A stretch of 64,000 nucleotides of DNA from the NCBI GenBank assembly GCA_021647205.1, contig JAKIVD010000005.1:62001-126000 (forward strand). Reading direction: 5' to 3'. The translations under genes and the position numbers were made by a program. Source of the DNA: Bacteroidales bacterium (lineage in GTDB: Bacteria; Bacteroidota; Bacteroidia; Bacteroidales; F082). Shown piece by piece: positions 15,695 to 25,159 of the stretch (the first letter of the stretch is position 1; each line of letters opens with the position of its first letter). The notes below the pieces were generated by a model, which saw only the letters and a list, made by a program, of their open reading frames with translations, was not told where the DNA came from and searched no databases.

Positions 15695-16378
15695 GTGCCG
15701 GAAGCACAATCTCTCATTAATCCAGCAAAAAAGAAAGTTTTTTCTCAGAAACGTAAGGAAACCTCAGGCAGTCCTTACATTGTATTAGACTTTGAAGGTC
15801 TTGGGAACAATGACCCAATTAATGACTTCTATAACGGAGGCTTAAGTGGGCAGGGGAACGCCGGGGTAAATTATGGTATTGAGTTTGGGACTGCACTGGG
15901 TAAAATTGATGCGGATGCAGGAGGTAATGGCAATTTTGCAAATGAGCCATCACCATCAACTATTATGTTTTTCCTAAGTTCGAACCAGGTTTACCTTAAT
16001 GTTGCTGCTGGTTTTACTAACGCTTTTTCGTGCTTTTACACAGCAGGGTACGATGCATCTATTGAAGTTTATGATGGACTTAATGGTACGGGCAATCTGC
16101 TTGGATCGGCAATACTGCCGGCTAATGGAAACAACAATTGCACCGGCGACCCAAATGGTTGGTATTGTAATTGGGATCCTGTAGGCATTACTTTTTCCGG
16201 AACCGCAAAGTCTGTAGTTTTTGGTGGAAATACTGATTATGTTGGTTTTGATGATGTAACTTTTGGAACACCAAACCCGGGGCCGCCACCAATCCCCCTC
16301 TCTAAATGGTCGCTTCTTTTCGGAGTTCTCTTAATTGCTGTGTTTATTGGTATTCGTTTCATTAAAAGAATAGCTTAA
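15695..16378 (+). CDS. Exported protein with IPTL/PEP-CTERM-like C-terminal sorting signal; 5' end disrupted
   Basis: 227-aa open frame from a GTG. The beta-rich body (YIVLDFEGLGNN ... YVGFDDVTFG) resembles PEP-CTERM-type surface proteins. The end is a tripartite signal: PIPLSKW, a hydrophobic helix (SLLFGVLLIAVFIGI) and a basic tail RFIKRIA. No signal peptide is in frame; instead a hydrophobic core LILIILILL is encoded at 15625-15651 in another frame, running to a stop, and the CDS frame resumes with CEAIIGKAQ, like the end of a signal peptide. A one-base difference would join them, so this is a frameshifted gene, a recent pseudogene, or an assembly error. No exosortase gene is in the window. 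Confidence 0.65.
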   Translation: MPEAQSLINPAKKKVFSQKRKETSGSPYIVLDFEGLGNNDPINDFYNGGLSGQGNAGVNYGIEFGTALGKIDADAGGNGNFANEPSPSTIMFFLSSNQVYLNVAAGFTNAFSCFYTAGYDASIEVYDGLNGTGNLLGSAILPANGNNNCTGDPNGWYCNWDPVGITFSGTAKSVVFGGNTDYVGFDDVTFGTPNPGPPPIPLSKWSLLFGVLLIAVFIGIRFIKRIA

Positions 16379-16442
16379 GGAAAAAGCTATCTCGTCCGTT
16401 CAGGAGAAGCAGGATGGATAGTTGTCAGACGACTATTACGCC

Positions 16443-16477
16443 AAAAAGCGCTTTTCCCAATGGGAAAAGCGCTTTTT
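16443..16477. terminator. Strong bidirectional terminator
   Basis: Perfect 17-bp inverted repeat built as AAAAAGCGCTTTTCCCA with its complement around a single A (16460). It starts with five A and ends with five T, so it works in both directions between the converging CTERM-protein gene and korC. Confidence 0.9.
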
Positions 16478-16493
16478 ATTGCGCGGGGTTCGG

Positions 16494-17039
16494 CTAATTT
16501 ATTTCAATTACATTCTTCATCCCCATCGTAATGGCATCTTCATTTAAAGGAATCAGTTTATGATACCTCTCGTGCAGCGACTTTTTTAAGCCCCGGATAA
16601 CGTTGTCCATTTTCACAATGGGTTTAACCTTGAGGTAGCCACCAAGTACAACCATGTTAAATATCTTGGTGTTTCCCATCTCCGTAGCAATCCTGGCGCC
16701 TTCAATCTTATAGATTTTGATATCCTTTCTTGTCGGGTGGTGGGTAATTCCGTTGGGGTCGTAAATTAAAACACCGCCAGGTTTCACTGTTTCCTCAAAT
16801 TTGTCCATCGACTGCTGATTGAGGATAATGGCCGTGTCGTAAGCCGTAAGTGTGGGCGAGCTGATTCTTTCGTCGCTGAGAATAACAGTTACATTGGCAG
16901 TGCCCCCTCTCATCTCAGGGCCGTAAGCCGGAAACCAGCTCACTTCCTGATCCTGCATTATTCCCGAGTAGGCCAGAATTTTCCCCATGGACAAAACACC
17001 TTGTCCGCCAAAACCTGCGATGATTATTTCTTCTGTCAT
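16494..17039 (-). CDS. korC: 2-oxoacid:ferredoxin oxidoreductase gamma subunit
   Basis: 181-aa gamma subunit. The N terminus (IIIAGFGGQGVLSMGKILA) has the glycine-rich family motif, followed by WFPAYGPEMRGGTANVTVILSD. Last gene of the minus-strand operon korD-korA-korB-korC. The complex oxidises a 2-oxoacid to an acyl-CoA with ferredoxin reduction; 2-oxoglutarate or branched-chain 2-oxoacids are the likely substrates. Confidence 0.9.
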   Translation of the reverse strand: MTEEIIIAGFGGQGVLSMGKILAYSGIMQDQEVSWFPAYGPEMRGGTANVTVILSDERISSPTLTAYDTAIILNQQSMDKFEETVKPGGVLIYDPNGITHHPTRKDIKIYKIEGARIATEMGNTKIFNMVVLGGYLKVKPIVKMDNVIRGLKKSLHERYHKLIPLNEDAITMGMKNVIEIN

Positions 17040-17060
17040 TTTTTTAACTTTAATCGGTTA

Positions 17061-17855
17061 CTATTTTTTCGGCACTATTTCACCGTTTACCTTCAGGTCG
17101 CCCAATTCGTAAAACGGGAACATATTTTCTTCCATCCAGACATTTGAATCCGTAGGTGTCATTTTCCAGCCCGAATTACAATTAGAGACAATCTCAACAA
17201 AAGAAACACCCGGTATTCCGTCCAACTGATTTTGGAAGGCCTTCCGTATGGCACGTTTGGATTTGCGGACGGCTGACGGTGTGTGCACTGCCTGGCGTGT
17301 AACGTAGTAAGTACCTGGCAACTGCGCAACGAGTTCAGTCATTTTCAAGGGATTTCCCATCGTCAGCACTTCTCTTCCGAAAGGCGAAGTTGATGTTTTC
17401 ATATTGGGCAAGGTAGTTGGGGCCATCTGGCCTCCGGTCATTCCATAAATACCGTTGTTGATGAAAATCATCACAATCTGTTCTCCCCTGTTGCACACAT
17501 GGATGGTTTCGGAAGTGCCGATAGCAGCGAGGTCACCATCGCCCTGATATGAGAAGACAGTTTTTCCGGGCCACAAACGTTTGATGGCAGTGGCTACAGC
17601 CGGTGCACGTCCATGGGCAGCCTCCTGCATGTCAACGTTCAAAAATTCGTAGGCCAACACCGAACAGCCCACCGGGGCAATGCCGATGGTTTCATTTTCC
17701 CGCCCCAGTTCTTCAATCACTTCCATAATCAGGCGGTGCGCAGTGCCATGTCCACAACCCGGGCAATAGCTCAGGGTATTGTCGGTCATCAGCTTTGTTT
17801 TGACGTAAACCTGGTTTTCCGGTTTAATAATATCTTGTAGTGTTAACTCAGGCAT
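17061..17855 (-). CDS. korB: 2-oxoacid:ferredoxin oxidoreductase beta subunit (thiamine-pyrophosphate binding)
   Basis: 264-aa TPP-binding subunit. CPGCGH (31-36) and the TPP/Mg motif GDGD (105-108) through NNGIYGMTGGQ (133-143) are intact. The gene starts 3 nt after korA ends. Oxygen-sensitive enzymes of this type are typical of anaerobes, and reduced ferredoxin is the electron carrier. Confidence 0.93.
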   Translation of the reverse strand: MPELTLQDIIKPENQVYVKTKLMTDNTLSYCPGCGHGTAHRLIMEVIEELGRENETIGIAPVGCSVLAYEFLNVDMQEAAHGRAPAVATAIKRLWPGKTVFSYQGDGDLAAIGTSETIHVCNRGEQIVMIFINNGIYGMTGGQMAPTTLPNMKTSTSPFGREVLTMGNPLKMTELVAQLPGTYYVTRQAVHTPSAVRKSKRAIRKAFQNQLDGIPGVSFVEIVSNCNSGWKMTPTDSNVWMEENMFPFYELGDLKVNGEIVPKK

Positions 17856-17858
17856 AAT

Positions 17859-18944
17859 TTAACCTCCTATTAATTGATTTTTTAAAGCTTCCAAGACTTC
17901 TTCGGGCGAATGGATAACGCCACCGTAACGGCCAAAGTGCTCAACCTTTGTTCTTTCACGAACGGTCAGGCGCACATCCTCAACCATTTGCCCGGCACTC
18001 ATTTCAACTGCCAAAAAGCCCTTCACACCTTTTTTCACTAAATCATCTATCGGTTGCTTAGGGAAAGGCCACAGGCTGATTGGCCGCAGCAAACCCACTT
18101 TGATTCCTTCTTCCCCGGCCAGCTGGATTGACTTCTGGGCAATCCGTGCACTGGAACCATAGGCGATGATAATGTAATCGGCAGTTTCACAATCTATCAT
18201 CTCAAAACGTACTTCTTCAGCTTCCAGTTTTCGGTATTTCTCCTGAAGGAGCATGTTATGTTTTTCCAGTTTGTACGGGTCAAGGTGCAGTGAAGTCAAA
18301 ATGCGGCGCTCCTGCCCTTTCGGTTTACCGTTTGTTGCCCAGGGATAGCGCTCAATTACTTCCTCATCGGTCAGGCGTGGAACGGGATCAAACAGCTCCA
18401 CCTTTTCCATCATTTGCCCGATGAGGCCGTCTGCCACGATGAGTACCGGCGTACGGTATTTAAAAGCAAGATCGAAAGACAGCGGGACAAAATCGGACAT
18501 TTCCTGTACGGAAGCCGGCGCCAAAACGGGAAGACGATAGTCGCCATGACCACCACCTTTTACCGACTGAAAATAGTCGGATTGTGCCGGTTGGATATCA
18601 CCCAGTCCGGGGCCACCACGGACAACGTTCGCAACAACGCATGGGATTTCGGCTCCGGCCATATAGGAAAGCCCTTCCTGCATCAAACTGATACCGGGGC
18701 TTGAAGAAGAAGTCATTACTTTCTTTCCGGTGCCACCACCGCCATAAAGCATGTTGATGGATGCCACTTCGCTTTCAGCCTGCAGCACGATCATTCCTGT
18801 TCTGTCAAAAGGTTTTTCTGCCATCAGGTATTCTATTACCTCGCTCTGGGGAGTAATCGGGTAGCCAAAATAGCCGTCAACGCCGGCCCTTATTGCCGCT
18901 TCTGCGAGGGCTTCATTACCCTTCATTAATCTTAGTTCGCCCAT
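17859..18944 (-). CDS. korA: 2-oxoacid:ferredoxin oxidoreductase alpha subunit (VorB/KorA)
   Basis: 361-aa alpha subunit with YFGYPITPQSEV (2-oxoacid binding threonine), QAESEVASINMLYG and TSSSSPGISLMQEGLSYMAGAE, then a C-terminal domain beginning near YIIIAYGSSARIAQ. It closely follows the pattern of proteins named VorB (3-methyl-2-oxobutanoate) or KorA (2-oxoglutarate). Sequence inspection cannot separate these two substrates. Confidence 0.92.
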   Translation of the reverse strand: MGELRLMKGNEALAEAAIRAGVDGYFGYPITPQSEVIEYLMAEKPFDRTGMIVLQAESEVASINMLYGGGGTGKKVMTSSSSPGISLMQEGLSYMAGAEIPCVVANVVRGGPGLGDIQPAQSDYFQSVKGGGHGDYRLPVLAPASVQEMSDFVPLSFDLAFKYRTPVLIVADGLIGQMMEKVELFDPVPRLTDEEVIERYPWATNGKPKGQERRILTSLHLDPYKLEKHNMLLQEKYRKLEAEEVRFEMIDCETADYIIIAYGSSARIAQKSIQLAGEEGIKVGLLRPISLWPFPKQPIDDLVKKGVKGFLAVEMSAGQMVEDVRLTVRERTKVEHFGRYGGVIHSPEEVLEALKNQLIGG

Positions 18945-18951
18945 AATTTCT

Positions 18952-19188
18952 TTACTTATTTTCTGTTACTTTCAGCCGGTAAACGGTGATTACACCGTCG
19001 GGGCACACAATAGCACAATTGGTGCAACCGGTACACGCACCGGGATTTACCATATACGCAAAGTGGTATCCTTTGCCGTTTACTTCTTTAGCCAATTCAA
19101 TGACGTCGGTGGGGCATGCCGGAACACATACTTCACAGCCTTTACAGCCCTCCACATCAACAACAATGGCGCCTCTCATTTTTGCCAT
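18952..19188 (-). CDS. korD: 2[4Fe-4S] ferredoxin-type delta subunit
   Basis: 78-aa FeS subunit with two classic 4Fe-4S motifs: C15, C18, C21 and C25; C52, C55, C58 and C62. First gene of the operon, 7 nt ahead of korA. It passes electrons between the TPP site and external ferredoxin. Confidence 0.93.
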   Translation of the reverse strand: MAKMRGAIVVDVEGCKGCEVCVPACPTDVIELAKEVNGKGYHFAYMVNPGACTGCTNCAIVCPDGVITVYRLKVTENK

Positions 19189-19373
19189 AACATTCAGAGA
19201 TATCTTTAAAAATTCGCGAGCGAAATTACGGTTTTAAGAAAAGCCAGCCCTTGTTTATGGTAGTATTTTTACCAAAAATCAGTAATTTATAAAGGATTTA
19301 ATTTAGAAAGTTCAGGCATTCATTTGGCAGATGCTGTAAAAGGAAATATTTCAGATGAGTCGAATCCAGGGAA

Positions 19374-22300
19374 TTACCTAAGCAAACTTACCGTACCGTA
19401 AGATTCAATTTGTTTGCCGTCGTAGGAAACAACAACGAGACGCCAGGAATAAACGCCCCGCGGGAGCACATCGCCATTGTTGTACAGCTTGCCATTCCAG
19501 CGTTCGTCAAAATTATCGGTAGAAAAGATAAGGTTGCCCCATCTGCTGAAAACATCGAGGTGGTAACTTAAAATCTCAGGCCCCTGCCAAAACAGGTCAA
19601 AATAATCGTTAAGCCCATCCCCATTTGGGGTAAATGCATTTGGCGCCAAAATGTTAAAACGGTTGTCAACAAAAACACTGGATGTTTTCATACAATTATT
19701 TCCATCGGTAACAACCACAATATATTCACCAACCTGATCGATTTCTGTATAGTAGTCAGCCGAACCGGTCTCCCACAAATAGTTATAGGGGCCAACTCCA
19801 CCTTCCACCTCAAGCTCAATGACGTTTTGCGTGTAATCAACATTAAAATCCAGCGAGATGGAATCGGGGGCTTCGAGCGTGGAAGTACCAAATGCCGTAC
19901 ATCCTTCACGGTCGGTTATGGCATAGCGGTAGGTACCACTTCCAATGCTGTCAAGTCGCGGGGTGCTTGCAATTAAATTATCATTCTGATACCACAAAAC
20001 TTCGTAGGGCCCGCTGCCCGTTCCTTCATAGATTTCAATATCCAGCGATCCGTCAACAGTATTAAAGCAACTTGGGTCGGTTTGATTTATTCCTGTTGAA
20101 TAGAAGCATCCCCACAAGAAAGTGTCTTTCTTTACACAATCGACATCACCTTCGCTGTAGAACACTGTCAGGGTGTAATATCCCGTATTGTGCGGAGGCA
20201 GGACAAGGCAATAGTCAGTTCCCACGGTATCACCTTCAGGAAACTTTTGCCACAGATAAGTAGTGCCCGGACCTGTGTTGAAATTTGATGCGCACACAAT
20301 CAACGTATCGCCAACATTGGTTGTGATACTGTCAATTTTGAACCTTGACGGATTGTCGTGAAAAACCCAGCCATCGTTGGAAGCATTCAGGTCGGTACTG
20401 AAATTGCCTGCATCGAAAACCGCACCTCCCAAAGCTTTAATATTGCTCATCTCGATAAAATCGCCATACACTTCACCGGAGCTCTTAAAGATTTCGGCCT
20501 GCTGGTCGTTGAACGATTGCAGCCAGATTGACTCACAATTGCTGCCCCGGATGTTAAATTCTTCTTTGATTATTTGCTGTTGACCACCTTCCAGTTCATA
20601 AATGTGCCCCGATGCAAAACTCAGGTCCTTAAATGTATTGCTTCCTGAGATATGGCCATCATCAGCAAAAGAGGTACTGCCATACACACCATTACCATTG
20701 ATAATACCTGCACTGCTAAACATCAGCTCGCCAATTGTGTCATTTCCATTGACCATGCCGTCATCGCCAAAACTCACCAGGCCGATATTGTAAATATTCA
20801 TGGCTGATGTATCGCCTGTATTTACCGAGCCTCTTCCCGAAAACTCTACTCTCTCTGCGAACACATGGCTTTTCTCACCGGTAAGTTCGCCATTGTTAAA
20901 CGAGATGTTTCTAAAGATGACCGTATCAGATGTATTTATCATAAGGCTTTGGTTTCTGTTCGCTGAAGTAAACGATATATCGTAGTAGCGGATGGTCCCT
21001 GCATTTCTTTGAAACAAATGACCTCTTTCGATTTGAATACGGGCAGTATTTTCGTACATGCTCAGGTTTCTGCCATCAAGATACCAGTAGTTATTAATGA
21101 ATAGCTGTGAAGAGCCCAGAGACAAGCCCCGGAATGTGCCGTAGGCTGAATAAAAACGCGAACACTTTACCGTTTGGTCGTTAAAGAAAAGTGAGCCGTT
21201 CATCAGGAAAACCGAGTTTCTCAGCGTGTCATTGTTACCTAGGTCAAGCTCATCAAGCAAAGTCCATTCACCGCCGGCACCATTAAAATAAAAATCGTTT
21301 TCAATATTATGAAATTTAACACCATTTGTTTTGATGGTGTTTCCCGGTTCAGATGATTCAAACCAAATGGGGCCTTTGAAGTGAAATTTGACCTTATCTG
21401 TTAATATAAGCGAACCAAAAACCCTTAAATCCCTTGGTTCAGATGTGCTAAACACTGGCTCGTCAATTTCTTTTGACCATATCAGGTTATTGACAAAAGC
21501 ATTATTTAAGTTGACCGTAACCTGATTGCCTGCCCCGGCGAAGGAATGTTTGTCAAAAGTAACATTATCAATGGGTGTCGGCACACATTCCCCTCCCAGT
21601 CCGTTGCTGCTCGACGACCAATGCTGGGTCTCGTTCCAGTCACCGGAACCACCAACCCAATAGAGGTCTCTCTGCGCAGGCCCTGATATTTCGTCCCAGC
21701 CCTGGTTATTTCCCAGGTCAACCGCATTTCTTGCTATATACACAGCTGGTGGTAGCACCCGGATATCCTTTAATGAGACATAGTTTAAGAACAAGGTGTC
21801 GGTCATCATCTTCAGCCTGGCTGCTCCACCACTGCTGGAGCAACGCAATATTGAAGTACCTTCACAGCTTACAGGTGCAATAATCTCATTGTTTATCGTT
21901 TGTGTCCTCCCGTTGGGAAGTCCGTAAACACAGGCTTCCGATATCATAATTGTATCAAACATATTGTTGCCCAATATATTAGCATTACTAGCGAATGAAA
22001 CCCGCTGAAATATGGAGTAGGTTGAATCGTTCCTTAAGGTTGCCAAACCGGAAGAGCTGGTAAATGACACCTGATGAAAACGCAAAGTATCGCCACCGCA
22101 TGTCTTGAGAAGCGCATCCTCCCCAGTCATTTCAATGCGCAATTTGCTTTGATTGAATTGCAGGTTTACAGTATTCAGACTCAATCCGGGCTCCCTGATT
22201 GAGCGGGAAGATTTTTTAATCCGCATCAATGAAGTTCCCAGGTTCAATGCGCGTTGCCATGCGGAGTCTGAAACAAAACTGTTGCAAATTATGGGATGGT

Positions 22301-23825
22301 TTTTGCTGTTCAGCGAACCTTTCTGAAAATTGATGCGACCTTCAACTTTTAAGGCACCCTTTAAATCCCATTCGCCGTTTTCGCCCGAAAAATCCAAATC
22401 TCCTTTAAACGAATTGCCACTGGTTTCAATAAACTGATTGCCCACAGTATCACGGAAAGAAAATTCGCCTGAAAACAAATTCTTCATTTTTTGTGAAAAG
22501 CGCAACGTCCCATAAACCACCAACCGGCTGCTGTCGTGCACATTCACGAGAGCTGCGCTCTTATTCGATGTCCACATCAAATCACTGCAAGAGGCCGAAA
22601 CAAGGTCAAGCCTCACCGTGTCATTTCCCGAGAAGGAGTTTTCATCGAAAAAGACATTATCGTAAGGTAAGGGAACACATTTAGCATCAAAGTCGTTGTT
22701 TTGGGATGTCCAGTGTAAGGTGTCCGACCAGTTACCTGTTCCGTTCAACCAGTACATGTCACGGGAGTTCGCATAAATATTACAGGCAATATTGTTTCCA
22801 TTGTCCACCGAATTATATGCGTTAAATGATCCATCAGACAATATATTGGCCTGAATAAGCCGCAGGCCGACAAAGGAAATATTTACGCTTCCCCCACTTT
22901 TTTTAATTATTGCATGCTCCTGGTTTGTTGATTGGATATCAATCAAGCCACTGCATCCCCTGGCAATTAATTTCTGATTTACCGTCTGTGTTTTTCCGCC
23001 TTCCAGTTTACAACTGATGCCGGCATTTAGTTTTAACTGCTCAATCGTATTATTCCCAAGAATCTCAACACTGTTAGAAAACTCAAGTTTGTTATAATGC
23101 AGCCCTGCCCCGTCAAACAGCATTTCGGACAGGGGGTTTGGGCAATTGAACCATATGCGTGAACTGCCCCTGTTTAAAGTAAGCGAGTTTGTAACTTCCC
23201 AATGTCCACCATGAGCGGTAATTTTAATCAGCGAGGCGCCCAGAACAATTTTTCTGTTTTTCGCTCCCGTTGAAATAAAAGAACCGCAAATGACGGTTTT
23301 TCCCTTGGTGTTGATCTCCCCTTCTAAAAGACTGATATCCGACTCACCAATATCAATTATTGAAAGAAAATCCCATTGTCCCTCTCCCTCAAATACCAGA
23401 TTCGATTGTAATTGTACACCGGCAAAGTCAATTTTTTGTTCTTTTTTCTTTGATCTAAAATAAATATCACCGGTAAAAATAATTGTCATTTGCTGATGCA
23501 AGCGAAACGAACCAAACACCGTGAGCTTACTCTTGCCGGCAAAACGTACGGGCCTGTCAACTGCTGACCAGTCCATACCCTTGCAGACCGCATCCCGGTC
23601 AATAGTCACCCTTTGGTTGTCAGCAGTAAAAGAAGCTGCATCAAAAATTACATTGTCGAACGCAGTGGGAATTCCGCCATTGTCAGATGACCAGTTTGAT
23701 GGATCAGACCAATTACCGGTTCCACCCCGCCAGTAAAAGTCCTGGGCTTGTGCTGATAAAGCCAGCAACAACAGGAGAGTCAACAGAAATCTCCCTCCAA
23801 TGACAACATTTTTAATGTTATTCAC
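19374..23825 (-). CDS. Giant T9SS type B surface protein with three repeated modules
   Basis: 1483-aa secreted protein. It has a signal peptide (LLTLLLLLALSAQAQ, ending about residue 28) and three long repeats of about 360 residues starting near residues 30, 356 and 719, each opening with YWxGGTGNWSDxxxW followed by a PxxxDNVxFDxxSF box. Two Ig-like or SprB-like segments follow (DPSCFNTVDGSLDI ... GPYEVLWYQND, and GGVGPYNYLWETG). The end is a gliding-motility-type (CHU_C) sorting domain from NAFTPNGDGLNDYF. The repeats look like parallel beta-helix adhesin material. Adhesion or surface-layer function is inferred. Confidence 0.88.
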   Translation of the reverse strand: MNNIKNVVIGGRFLLTLLLLLALSAQAQDFYWRGGTGNWSDPSNWSSDNGGIPTAFDNVIFDAASFTADNQRVTIDRDAVCKGMDWSAVDRPVRFAGKSKLTVFGSFRLHQQMTIIFTGDIYFRSKKKEQKIDFAGVQLQSNLVFEGEGQWDFLSIIDIGESDISLLEGEINTKGKTVICGSFISTGAKNRKIVLGASLIKITAHGGHWEVTNSLTLNRGSSRIWFNCPNPLSEMLFDGAGLHYNKLEFSNSVEILGNNTIEQLKLNAGISCKLEGGKTQTVNQKLIARGCSGLIDIQSTNQEHAIIKKSGGSVNISFVGLRLIQANILSDGSFNAYNSVDNGNNIACNIYANSRDMYWLNGTGNWSDTLHWTSQNNDFDAKCVPLPYDNVFFDENSFSGNDTVRLDLVSASCSDLMWTSNKSAALVNVHDSSRLVVYGTLRFSQKMKNLFSGEFSFRDTVGNQFIETSGNSFKGDLDFSGENGEWDLKGALKVEGRINFQKGSLNSKNHPIICNSFVSDSAWQRALNLGTSLMRIKKSSRSIREPGLSLNTVNLQFNQSKLRIEMTGEDALLKTCGGDTLRFHQVSFTSSSGLATLRNDSTYSIFQRVSFASNANILGNNMFDTIMISEACVYGLPNGRTQTINNEIIAPVSCEGTSILRCSSSGGAARLKMMTDTLFLNYVSLKDIRVLPPAVYIARNAVDLGNNQGWDEISGPAQRDLYWVGGSGDWNETQHWSSSSNGLGGECVPTPIDNVTFDKHSFAGAGNQVTVNLNNAFVNNLIWSKEIDEPVFSTSEPRDLRVFGSLILTDKVKFHFKGPIWFESSEPGNTIKTNGVKFHNIENDFYFNGAGGEWTLLDELDLGNNDTLRNSVFLMNGSLFFNDQTVKCSRFYSAYGTFRGLSLGSSQLFINNYWYLDGRNLSMYENTARIQIERGHLFQRNAGTIRYYDISFTSANRNQSLMINTSDTVIFRNISFNNGELTGEKSHVFAERVEFSGRGSVNTGDTSAMNIYNIGLVSFGDDGMVNGNDTIGELMFSSAGIINGNGVYGSTSFADDGHISGSNTFKDLSFASGHIYELEGGQQQIIKEEFNIRGSNCESIWLQSFNDQQAEIFKSSGEVYGDFIEMSNIKALGGAVFDAGNFSTDLNASNDGWVFHDNPSRFKIDSITTNVGDTLIVCASNFNTGPGTTYLWQKFPEGDTVGTDYCLVLPPHNTGYYTLTVFYSEGDVDCVKKDTFLWGCFYSTGINQTDPSCFNTVDGSLDIEIYEGTGSGPYEVLWYQNDNLIASTPRLDSIGSGTYRYAITDREGCTAFGTSTLEAPDSISLDFNVDYTQNVIELEVEGGVGPYNYLWETGSADYYTEIDQVGEYIVVVTDGNNCMKTSSVFVDNRFNILAPNAFTPNGDGLNDYFDLFWQGPEILSYHLDVFSRWGNLIFSTDNFDERWNGKLYNNGDVLPRGVYSWRLVVVSYDGKQIESYGTVSLLR

Positions 23826-24227
23826 CTGTTTTGTTTATGATAAACCTTTATGTTTAAAGACATTCTTTAAACACAACACTGGAACCATTAAACATATTCA
23901 CAAGTAAAATGCAGGCTGTTTAATGGGCTTGCTTCCGTGATGAGGTTTTGTTTCTCATTGCGAAAATAGCAAAAAACTATTCACTTTAACATTTTTATCA
24001 AACTTATTTGCTCTTTTTTTTAAAATACTGTCAAAAAACAACTCTTGTGCGGTGCCCGCTTATGTCAGGTAAATTATCCATCAAAATAGCCGGCAACTAG
24101 CCCGCTTTACGAATTATCTGTCAGATTGTTACTTTTTATACTTTTTTCTTTCAATATTCAAAAAATTAATCGGATATTTGCAGCCCGAAATTAATAACCT
24201 ATTTATTTACTTAAAAACGAATTAGTT
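23826..24227. other. Gene-free divergent promoter region
   Basis: About 400 nt between the giant surface protein and rpsP. It holds a 9-bp inverted repeat TGTTTAAAG/CTTTAAACA at 23851-23873, just upstream of the surface-protein ATG, and an AT-rich stretch before rpsP with an imperfect -7 element GATATTTG near 24174. No gene was found in it. Confidence 0.5.
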
Positions 24228-25013
24228 ATGGCAACTAAGATGAGATTGCAGCGGTTTGGTAAAAAGAGAAGTCCTTTTTATCATATCGTCATTGCGGATG
24301 GTCGTGCACCACGAGACGGAAAATTTATTGAGAAGATTGGCACTTACAATCCCATCCCGAACCCGGCTGACATCAAATTAGATTTTGACAAAGCCTTAGA
24401 CTGGTTACAAAAAGGTGCTCAGCCCACCGAAACCGTTCGCGCTATCCTTTCTTATAAAGGTGTCCTTTACAAGAACCATTTGATAAAAGGCATGAAGAAG
24501 GGTGCGATGAGCGAAGCAGAAGTGGAAGTTAAATTCCAGAATTGGCTGACTGAAAAAGAAGCCAAAATTGACGCCAAGCGCAGTGGGTTACTTGAAAAAG
24601 ACCGCGCTGAACGAAAAGCAATACTGGATGCTGAAACGAAAATCAGTGAAGACCGTGCAGCCGACCTCGCCAAAAGAAAAGCGGATGAGATTGAAGCCCA
24701 GGTAGCCGAAGCACGGGAAGCTGTCAAGGAAGAAGAGACGGACACTACCGAAGGTGATACTGATGAGCCGGTAACCAAAGAAGCTGTTGCGGCAAAGGTA
24801 AACGAAGAAGAAGCACCTGTAACTGAAGAAAAAGCACCTGAAGTTGCGGCTACGGAAACAGCGGACGAAAAAGTTGAACCCAAAGAGGAACCCAAAGAAG
24901 AAGTTGCCGCCGAGACAAAGAAGGAAGAACCGAAAAAAGAAGCCAAAGAAGAAACCGTGAAGAAAGAAAAAGAAGAGGCGAAGGAGGACGTCAAAAAGGA
25001 AACCAAAGAATAG
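24228..25013 (+). CDS. rpsP: 30S ribosomal protein S16 with long charged C-terminal extension
   Basis: 261 aa, about three times the length of E. coli S16. Residues 1-85 are a normal S16 (MRLQRFGKKRSPFYHIVIAD, IGTYNP, AILSYKGVLYKNHL). Residues about 95-170 are Bacteroidota-type helical extension, and residues about 170-261 are almost only K, E, A, T, P and V in repeats such as EEPKEE and KKEAKEE. The tail is probably disordered. The start ATG is clear. A strong terminator separates it from rimM, the usual partner. Confidence 0.93.
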   Translation: MATKMRLQRFGKKRSPFYHIVIADGRAPRDGKFIEKIGTYNPIPNPADIKLDFDKALDWLQKGAQPTETVRAILSYKGVLYKNHLIKGMKKGAMSEAEVEVKFQNWLTEKEAKIDAKRSGLLEKDRAERKAILDAETKISEDRAADLAKRKADEIEAQVAEAREAVKEEETDTTEGDTDEPVTKEAVAAKVNEEEAPVTEEKAPEVAATETADEKVEPKEEPKEEVAAETKKEEPKKEAKEETVKKEKEEAKEDVKKETKE

Positions 25014-25032
25014 TTTGTTCCTTTAAAAAAAA

Positions 25033-25060
25033 GCCCGGCACTTTGTGCCGGGCTTTTTTT
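25033..25060 (+). terminator. Intrinsic terminator after rpsP
   Basis: Nine-bp GC-rich stem GCCCGGCAC/GTGCCGGGC with TTT loop, followed by seven T, 20 nt after the rpsP stop. An A run precedes it. Confidence 0.92.
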
Positions 25061-25132
25061 GTGACTTCCCGGTTCGTCTTTTTTTTTCCACACCTTAAAG
25101 CACCGGAGAAATGTCGCAATCAAAATCTCTTT

Positions 25133-25140
25133 TAACTTTG
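25133..25140 (+). promoter_or_regulatory. -7 promoter element of rimM
   Basis: TAACTTTG is a perfect TAnnTTTG match 19 nt before the rimM ATG, downstream of the rpsP terminator. No good -33 TTTG is visible at the expected distance. Confidence 0.45.
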
Positions 25141-25159
25141 CAAATTTGAAGCTTTTGCC

